A DNA stretch of 64,000 nt, taken from the NCBI GenBank assembly GCA_963978905.1, contig OZ022256.1, positions 16,227,863 to 16,291,862 of the forward strand, given 5' to 3'. Position numbers and translations under genes: made by a program. Below the pieces are notes generated by a model that searched no databases, was not told where the DNA came from, and saw only the letters and a program-made list of their open reading frames with translations. Of this stretch, positions 56,327 through 64,000 are shown in pieces; position 1 is the stretch's first letter, and each line of letters begins with the position of its first letter. This stretch comes from Trichostrongylus colubriformis (taxonomy: Eukaryota; Nematoda; Chromadorea; Rhabditida; Trichostrongylidae).

Positions 56327-56555
56327 ATGTCCATTTTACTGTGTTTTGAAATTAATTCAGTGACTCAACGAGATTATGAAACATATTTTACTGCAGAATC
56401 ACAATTTTTGATTAAATTTCTTTCGTGCATCCAAACGCGTTTTCAATTTGGATTTATCTTGTCGAGGCGCAAAATCGGGTCTGAGCTTCCTTTATTCCAA
56501 AATGCTAGTTCCGAAATGTGTGACGAGGTGCTCAGATATAAAGCGCTCACTCAAG
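56327..56555 (+). CDS. Weak candidate first coding exon
   Basis: ATG at 56327 opens a frame of 76 codons that runs to a textbook donor (CTCAAG|GTAAGC at 56556). An acceptor-like CACTTGCAG lies about 70 bp upstream. The peptide (including QRDYETYFTAESQFLIKFL) is unrecognised and no downstream exon was found, so this could be chance. Confidence 0.25.
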
Positions 56556-58139
56556 GTAAGCCAGTAATCCAAACTGCCGTGGACCAATAGAAACTTATAC
56601 TTGAAAAGTGAAAACTGATAGTGAATAAGAGCTCGAATAGCTGTACGAAACCGAGAGCTGGGCCAAAGCAAACGGGCAGACAGGGTTTTACAGGGGTGAA
56701 GTTAGATGGGGCGAGACGGCCAATCGCCACGCACCGATACGGCCATGCGATTCCAGTCGGTTTTCACTCGTTTTCACTTAACCAGTTGGGCTGGCGCACA
56801 CTACTGCGCGCCACATATGGAAGCATGCAAAATGGGCGTGTGTATCGAACCCTCTCACCCTGCCACACACTCTCATCCTCGCCACGCACCCAAGTCCGTG
56901 ACCACGCCCTTGTACCTCAAACTTGGGTAATTAAACCAAAGGGTGGACAGACACACAAACATCCGTACGAACACACCAAACTCCTGGTTTATTATATTGG
57001 TATGATGGATTGTTCAAAAGGAAAACGTCGAATTACATTTATGTATTCATGGCGACTTGCACATAACCTTGAAGATTACGTCAGTTTTGGTACAAGGCCT
57101 TCATGAAGTAAAGTTATAACCGCTGAGGACGGTCATAAATTCGCCGATTACAATAGAATCAACACTTCCACGCGTAACGATGCCGAGACGGAACTGCAAT
57201 GATAGTCCTCGGCCTCGGCAGTTATGGTAATCATGGTGTCTCCACCGCAGGGAAAATCGTCACAATCATGCCAGAGCTCGCGGATCTGACAACGCCAGAG
57301 CGCCAACCAAGCCTTTTTATCTGTTGTCATGGGCAAATTATTACAAACGAGCTAGTATTATGTAGAAATGGTTTTTCTCAGTGTGAATAGGCCCAAAACG
57401 CATCGCCTAGATGGAACATGCACTCAAATGCCTCCAAGATTTTGCCCGAAAAGCGGAAGCATGGCGCAACTTGAAGCAAAGACCAAAAATGTTTTTACTG
57501 CTAAACTTCGAACTCTGTTCAACCAAGACATGTCCTACAGCAAAAGAAAAGTCGGAGATTAAAATGCTACTACAAGACTTGTGATCAGTACAAAAACGAA
57601 AAACAAACAGTACAGCAGACAGAATACTTTGCCTCGAATACTTGACCGCTTCGGATTCGACGCCTTGGATTGCACCGAGGAACTAGTTTGAGCTTAACCC
57701 AACACAATCTCGGTCAAGATACAGTACGGGGGCGCAATGGACCACTTCAAGGTTTATGATCACCACGCTCGGCGGATTTGCTACTACCTAACTACCCAAG
57801 CTCAGGTCATATCACAATTTCATAAACAATGAAAACCCATTCTGTGATTTTCTATCGGCTTTCACTGATGGTACTTTCCCCTGTGTTCTTCCCCAGTCTT
57901 CATCAAATTTTCAGAAAAGGATAGGACGAATATGAAAAAATGATCAAGTATGAAAAAGGTGTTAGTGTCTGTCGCAATGAGTGGAGAGGTGGGGGAGGGG
58001 GGAGGGCAAAAACCTGAAATCAACTGAAGCAACAGCTTTTTGTCTTCCGAAAGAACAGAATATGTAAGTTGACTTGGGTTTATGCGTTTTCAAATTTAGA
58101 TTTCTCTTGTGAACGCGCCAACGCGGCTCTTTTTTTCTA
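56556..58139. other. Stretch without supported genes
   Basis: A plus frame of 161 codons at 56621-57106 has no recognisable features and overlaps a GC-rich segment. No repeat structure was identified. Confidence 0.3.
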
Positions 58140-58320
58140 ACGGAGGGTTCCAATATCCCTTGAAGGATGTGGAACTTCATTTTCCTTAAGGGTCAATCTG
58201 CACACCAAAGCGCTTATTTCTATTAAGGCCTTTGTGGCAGAGGGAATGAGCTCTTCTCCCCTTGTGGGCTGAAATAAAAATAGCACCTTCAGTATGATAT
58301 CCACCCCCCCCCCCTGCAAT
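58140..58320 (+). repeat. Low-copy repeat with poly-C, pair of 49780-49975
   Basis: See the 49.8-kb copy; the shared order of landmarks ends in a C-run and TGCAATAGCACC. Confidence 0.5.
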
Positions 58321-58699
58321 AGCACCGGGTTCAATAAATCGGATTCGGTCCGTCCCTTATTCTCTTCGCTTCACATTCGTAATGGTGTTTGAATGCAATG
58401 CAGCCTGCGCAGTGATATGACGAGATGACCAGTCTGTGTTCCACCTGGATTTGGGGAACAATTCACAAACCGTGAAGGGGTCAGAGGCTGAGTTAAAACA
58501 GAGAAATTGTCGCAGGAATTTATCCCACGATCATGCTAGTGGACCGGCACTTCACAGTATCGATATCCTCCAAAGGGAGATAAGAAAATGCGTACAAACA
58601 CCTCATTTGAGCGCAGTTAAAGGCAGCTTTAGGGGAAATTCGGACGAAAAGTAAAAGAAGTAGTGAATATGAAAGCCGAGATGCCTAGTAACAGGACAG

Positions 58700-58985
58700 T
58701 GGAGAAAAAACGGATGGAATGGCCAAAATCCCGAGAAATAGGACCCCTTACCACTGTTGGTTCTAGGCGCGGACGACCTTTCCGTCAAGAGGAGGGTAGT
58801 CCGCATAGGTTTTCCATTGGCATTACCAAGACGTGAACACGAAGGGATGTTCGGAAATGCGACAGCATCTATTTTCATGTGGTGAGCTTCAAGCTGAAAG
58901 TGAGAAAGCGCGCTGCGATACTTTCAATCCTGCCGATCTCCTTGACCAACCTCACCGTGACCAACAACTAATCACGCCGCCAGGT
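58700..58985 (+). repeat. Low-copy repeat, pair of 53195-53475
   Basis: CGAGAAATAGGACCCCTTACC, GGACGACCTTTCCGTCAAGAGG, AAGCGCGCTGCGATACTTTCAATC and ATCACGCCGCC parallel the 53.2-kb copy. Confidence 0.5.
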
Positions 58986-60729
58986 GGCGGGCTGTCCTAA
59001 CCAAGGCGGCTTGCCCTGATGAGGCCGCTCCGCCACTGCTCAAGAAGGCACCTTTTGCGGGGGATTTCGCCATACATAGGCCTTTCAGCTCCGTAATTTT
59101 TTAGTCATTGCCTCCTTTTGGGATTCCCTGTCACCCACATTATCCCAAACACTGTCCTCAAAGGAAGTCTTGCTCCTTTCCGCATGTGCCCTCCAACAAA
59201 AATCTAATAGATAGCACTGCCCTCCGCTCTCTTCAGTAGGTATAGTAAACCCCAGTGGAAGCTCGAGCTTAAAGACATCTTTCGCAAATTGTAGTGCGGC
59301 CATTGCCTCTGATGGCAAATAGACCTTTGCGTGACAGTCCACGTCGCACTTTTATGGAGGCACGACAGTAAGTTAATCGGGGCTAGGGAAGGGATAAGAA
59401 TTGTAATCAGCCGTGGTTGGTGAACCACATGATCTTTCTCTCCATTTCTGGCCTATTTGACGCTCTGTCCGATCTGCTGCCAAAGTATGTCAAGGCTTGC
59501 CGTGGCACTCATGTAATGATGGATTTCTCAATCCAAGTATAGCTTTGTCCTGTTCTCATTCTTTTCTTTTTTTCGATGCGATTTCGGTCTAATTATTGTG
59601 TGAGAGAGGATATGCGAAGGTACGAGGCCACGATTGCTAGGTTGCTTCACTTTTGACAGCTCGGAAAGTTCAACTACTAATAATTACACTCAGACCAGAC
59701 CAGAAAAGAGTAGTAAGGCAATCCTCACCGAAAGGCTATTATTATCCTACTGAAATATGTAGGCTCTTACGGCACTTACGATCTCGGACCTAGGGATGGA
59801 CACGGCTTCACGACAGAGTTCTTAACGAACAAGAGTTTCGGAAAAGTTCATGCAAAACCTTATCAGATTGCTTATAGGGCTGTGTAGGGCTGTTGAACAT
59901 GCGACGGGAAAGAGCTAGCGATCACATGCACATACGCGGAAAAACCACGGTGCAGATATACCTGCCTCAGTTGTCAAAAAACACCATGATTTGTCCAGAA
60001 CTAAAAGCGAAATACAGGTTTTGGACAGATTCGAAACAGGAGTAGCGAAACCGAAAGAGAAGGCCTGAAACACTCACGAGCGATTTCACTGCACGCTTCT
60101 GAACCCTTTGATTTAAAGCCTTCGTTCTGAAGAGCTCATATTTATCGCATAACCTGCGGAAATTCTAGAAGACTCATGAAGACAGTGAAAAATGATGAGA
60201 TAGCGAAATCTATATCAAGGTCGGAATGTCCTAAAACCAATGCAAGGGACTCATGATAACTACAAAAGAAAATGGGAGATGGCTTCGGCGACGCCCATTC
60301 ACAACGGCCATCGGCTGCAAAACGTGGGGGCGACCCGGTTCTCAGCCCCTTTCGCACAGCATCGAAACTGTCCAATGGGCCGTGCGCCGTAAGGGATAGG
60401 TGGAATCAGCTGAGCAAAGAGGATGGCGCTACAAGACGCATGTAATCGTTGCTTCAGATTACAGCTGGCCTGAGTACCCATGTTCCAAATTACTGCAGTG
60501 GTTTTATTCGAAACGCAACAAAGAGCAAATGTTTCCCTTCCGAGAACAAGCATTGGTGACAATTACTCCATCTGCGGAATAAGTCATAAGCTGAACAACT
60601 CTCCTTCGCCAAGAACAAGCCTTTTTTAAAACGTAGAAAGTTTAGCAAGACAAACAGCTAAAATCCAATGTAGATGACAAAATCTTACTCGAGGAAATAG
60701 TATAGCAGACTCCAGAACGCGGACATTAG
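58986..60729. other. Stretch without a confident gene, left of the BEL/Pao element
   Basis: The minus frame 59342-59085 (85 aa, including LPSEAMAALQFAKDVFKLEL) is the most protein-like, but it has no recognisable family or clear splice sites. 5' parts of the retroelement may extend into this stretch in decayed form. Confidence 0.3.
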
Positions 60730-63710
60730 CTTTGATACAACTGACCCAGTTCACATTCCCAAGCAAAGCATCTTGAGATACCTGATTGCATATCGGTTGC
60801 ACAAGAAGCATCACACTGTGGGATTAACCAGCTTCTCCAATCACAAAAAAGCAGTACTGGGAAGCAGCAAACGACTTTGACTGCTAAAGGTTCCATTTTC
60901 ACGCTGAAAAGATGCATCGCTCGTCGGAGAGTACGTCAGAAGATCATCAGTGACAATGGAACAAACTTCAGTCTCACTGAGTGTCTGCTCAGTAGCGGCC
61001 AGAGTAACAACGACAGTGCCCATCCCTCCCTATTCCTTGCTGAACACCGAGTTTCATGACACTTTATCCCTCCTTCACCACCATGGATGGGTGGAGTCTG
61101 GGAGTGAATGGTCGGCACAGTGAAATGATCTCTGCAAAAAATATTTGATCGACGCAAGCTCAATGACGAATTGTATCGTCATTTCAAGACTTATTACTGC
61201 GATAAGAGCTCAAAACTCTCCGCGCAGTGCCTTGCGCTCGAGAGTGTCTCATGGAATTGATAGATTGACATAAAGTCAAGGTAAGAAAACACGTTCATCG
61301 ATTCAATTACCTCCTATAGGAGACGTAGTTCTCATGGATGAAGACTCTCACCAGCCTAGAGAACAGTGGCCATGGCCGTTATCCCCGACCTTACCACCAG
61401 CAGGGATGGTGGAGTTCGAAGACATAATGCAACATACGTCAAGAAGAGTCATCCGAAGGTCTTTGACTCGTCTCATCCCACTACAGATAAAAGCGCATGA
61501 CCAAGCTGACGACCACCAGGACAACAGCGGAGCACCCGTTCAATCTGTCCGCTTAGGAGTTAGCTGCAAAGGAAAAGTTCAATGAGCTTTAATTAGACAA
61601 CAACCAGCCCGTGCGGCAAAAAACGTTGCGTCGTACTTCGGAAAAAGAGCTGCTTCGACGAAGAAAAGCGTTTGCATCTATCTACACTCCTCATGACTGC
61701 GATGTGCATGATGATGATGGGTACTATGAGCGCAGCCTCTGCAATATCGCTATTCTGTACAAATGAAGGCGTAGCAATTACTTCAAAGTTGCCTGCAACA
61801 GGAGGACCATGCGTCTACAACAAGATCTGCACTGTTATGAAATTTACAGCAAACTTGGAACAGAAGCTGTTCTATTGACAGCAATACCAAAGCAGATCAC
61901 TGCATCTAAAATGATAGTGTTTGGTGCAACAACAGTATGCCTTCTTACCCATGGAAATGGTTGCTAGTACACACACACACAACCACAACGAACAATACAG
62001 TTGTAACAGTTGTAACCGAGTAACTGACTGCCGGCAACTCGTCGAAAATATTAGGTTGTCCTTAAAGTCTTGCAGGATTTTTCCAAAAAAAAAATCAATA
62101 AATCTTGTTTATTTCGAGGCAGGTCTAGGTGGTTCAGGAATATGGTAGAACGTTCTCTACGCTTTCTAGTAGAATTAATATTGACCCACCAGATTCCGTG
62201 GAGAGAGCTACAGTGCCCGTAGTCGATACCCACCCAGCACGTGGTGTCATCTACTATGAGTGGTCTTGGGGCAGCAAAGCGACGGAAGCTTGCGACTCCA
62301 TCAACGCTGCATTGGGAAAGGGATGTGTGAGCTACGAGACCGTGCACCGCTAGCTGATCAGCTTCAGCAACGGCGAGAGTGACATGGAAGACAAGCCACG
62401 CACGGGACATTCGACGACGAGACGCTGCTCTCCGCCGTTCGCGCCGATCCTGGAACCACCATGTGCGAGCTGGAGGAGAGGAATGGTCAAGCACCCATAA
62501 CCGTAAATCGTCGCCTCCACGAGCTCGGTTATCGGCAGGTGCTGTCGCGATGGACCTCATGCCCTGACGGATGCTCACGAAAGTGCCCGTGTGAGCATCT
62601 CTCAATCGCTGCTGCTCTACCCGCATCGCAACGACTTTCTCGTCTATCTGGCTACGGGCGATGAAAGCTGGGACATGTACGATACCAACGCACCCCGCGC
62701 CTTTTGGTTGCTACCTGACGCCGAGCCGCCAACGCAGCCCATGTCCGACCTCCATCAGAGGAAGATTCTACTCTGCTGGTTCTGGACGCTGAAGGAATGC
62801 TTTTTCAAGAGGTACTGGTAGAAGGCGAGACAGTCACCGCTGCCGTATGCACCCACCAGCTCCAGCAGCTCGCCGTCGCTATGCGAGAAAAGCGCCTGAG
62901 AAGGTCCGCGGTCACCCTTCTTCATGACAACGCCCACCCATACGTCGCGAAAAGTACCCAGGCCAAGCTACAGGAGCTCGGCTGGGATGTGCTGCCCCAC
63001 CCGCCATACTCTCCAAACATTGCCCAATCTGGCCATCGCCTTACCCTCCTCTTGAATCCTTCCTGGCCAAGAGAAAATTCGTTGATTATGACCTACATGC
63101 AAAGGCGATCGCTGACTTCTTCGACTCTTAGAATCCAGAGTTCTGGGAGGAGGGAATCAACGATTTACCTATGAGGGAGCAGGGTGTTGTCGATAACAAT
63201 GGTGAATGCGTTGTTGCCTGATTGTTGTTTGTTGGAAGAAAAAATAATAAAAAGTGATGATCGGAAAAATACTACATTTGGGACAACCTAATACAATCAC
63301 CTTGAACGCAAGAAGACCTCAAGCTTGCTTTCGACTACGAAATGGAAATGACACTGTTAATGTAATAGAGGTACAGCAGGAGCAAGTCATCCTGACCTGC
63401 AATCCTGTTGTATTGTTTTACACAAGGGACTTCGACATGATAACTGAATCAGCTAAAAGATATCATCTTGCGGGATCATGCTCGTCACAAATATTCTCTC
63501 ATACAAGTACATAGAAGATCTTGCATTCCGGAGCTACGGGACACATACGACTTTCCAAGAATGGCAAGATTCTCTACATCATGTGGAAGACTAGAATGCA
63601 GATGCTTTCCGCCCACACCAGGCTGCCTGTTTTCTCGATCCTACGCAAAGTTGAAGACTAAGAAGCTCTTACAAACAGTGTCGCTTCTTGTGAGGAAGTG
63701 TTAGTTCGCC
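60730..63710 (+). pseudogene. Decayed BEL/Pao-type retroelement with integrase and env-like regions
   Basis: Plus-strand frames, broken by shifts and stops, give in order: a pre-integrase segment (DPVHIPKQSIL near 60745), the integrase core with KIISDNGTNF (about 60940, second catalytic Asp), PPWMGGVWE (about 61078-61104, catalytic Glu), a C-terminal integrase segment (SWMKTL-type, then RRSLTRLIPLQI near 61455-61490), and an env-like region starting near 61672 with a hydrophobic leader. After the mariner (62051-63291) the env-like region resumes with CHLAGSC-type sequence and a Cys-rich RLECRCFPPTPGCLF (about 63590-63635). This Cys pattern resembles the phlebovirus-G2-like envelope found in some nematode retroelements; that is a family-level inference. 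About 90 residues appear to be missing between the pre-integrase part and the second Asp. No LTR was found; protease and RT were not seen. Confidence 0.65.
62051..63291 (+). mobile_element. Mariner transposon nested in the env-like region
   Basis: Ends TTAGGTTGTCC (62051) and GGACAACCTAA (63291) are inverted and flanked by TA (62049-62050 and 63292-63293): a 1,241-bp mariner. Transposase landmarks on the plus strand, in shifting frames: GVIYYEWSWGSKATEA and the HTH region (62244-62350), TMCELEERNGQAPITV, TGDESWDMY (first Asp, about 62652), VTLLHDNAHPYVAKST (second Asp, about 62915), then GWDVLPHPPYSPN (about 62980-63018). The third catalytic residue is Asn instead of Asp, and the following SDYH is SGHR. 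With at least three frameshifts and a TAG near 62351, the enzyme is dead. The 191-aa minus frame over its left part is a shadow. Confidence 0.9.
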
Positions 63711-64000
63711 TTTGCTTCTGCACTGGCCCTCAGACGGAAACAAACAATCATGGTATCCTTCTTCTGTGCTCTTCGCTAAGGGAACGCTCCTTATCACAGA
63801 AGAAAAACGGTGTCAGCGTTGTGTTGGATCGTCAAACAAAAAATTTTCTTGAGTCACCCATGTCTGACTCAATAAAGAAAGAAAGTGTTAGTAAGTTAAT
63901 AATTTTGTACTAATAGCAGTAAAACAGGATGATTCAAAAAGAATGCAACACGGTTCTCATGTTATAGCTTCTCTCTAAGAAAAAGTAACTCGAGCCGTTT
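63711..64000. other. Right edge of the window
   Basis: May hold the last part of the retroelement or its LTR; nothing in it is recognisable alone. A short plus frame runs to 63913. Confidence 0.25.

Noticed and set aside
56621..57106. 161-aa plus frame
   Set aside because: Local GC-rich composition, no motif, no splice context; likely chance.
62051..62626. 191-aa minus-strand open frame
   Set aside because: It is the antisense shadow of the mariner transposase; landmarks are on the plus strand.
1..64000. CRISPR arrays, operons, bacterial-type promoters
   Set aside because: No regularly spaced repeats were seen, and spliced genes, Pol III tRNA and eukaryotic transposons show this is nuclear eukaryotic DNA.

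Overview
The window is eukaryotic and looks like nematode genomic DNA, most likely a strongylid (hookworm-like) worm. The evidence is indirect: genes are split into short exons with compact TTTTCAG-type acceptors, and one gene starts 6 nt after such an acceptor, as expected for spliced-leader trans-splicing. The tRNA-Tyr has a short intron. The retroelements (RTE, CR1-like, BEL/Pao with an env-like region, mariner) are of types common in these worms. No species can be named from sequence alone. Genes are sparse and most of the window is interspersed repeat.

Layout. 1-2.6 kb: hairpin MITEs. 2.66-4.89 kb (+): a complete five-exon CCDC12/Cwf18 spliceosome-associated gene, the best-supported host gene. 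8.2-19.7 kb (-): at least five exons of a basic, lysine-rich protein I do not recognise; its introns are packed with inverted-repeat elements. 19.7-25.4 kb: repeats, including a 701-bp foldback. 25.4-28.9 kb (-): an apparently intact Penelope-like retroelement with its GIY-YIG nuclease at the N-terminus, upstream of the reverse transcriptase (the permuted Naiad/Chlamys-type order). 31.2-33.2 kb (+): a 5'-truncated RTE retrotransposon bounded by a perfect 25-bp target-site duplication. 35.0-36.2 kb (+): a dead mariner. 37.5-38.2 kb (+): the 3' end of a CR1-like LINE. 39.7-40.7 kb (-): candidate exons of another unrecognised gene. 42.65 kb (+): tRNA-Tyr(GTA) with an intron. 43-59 kb: mostly dispersed repeats with a few weak candidate exons. 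60.7-63.7 kb (+): a decayed BEL/Pao-type element with integrase and env-like parts, split by a second mariner.

Non-autonomous repeats dominate. At least six inverted-repeat families recur: A (TIR AGGCCGCGTTCATACT), B (TIR TTAAAGGAATCGTCCACGG), C (TAA-flanked, CAAGGGAAGG ends), D (AAGGGAAGGATGGTAAGTCG), E (AAAGGCACACCACGCG) and a Tc1-like CAGTAGCGCTC family. A tRNA-derived SINE and a roughly 400-bp dispersed repeat (F) are also present. The two strongest leads are the permuted Penelope-like element and the unrecognised minus-strand gene. All exon calls rest on splice signals and reading frame only; no alignment or transcript evidence was available.
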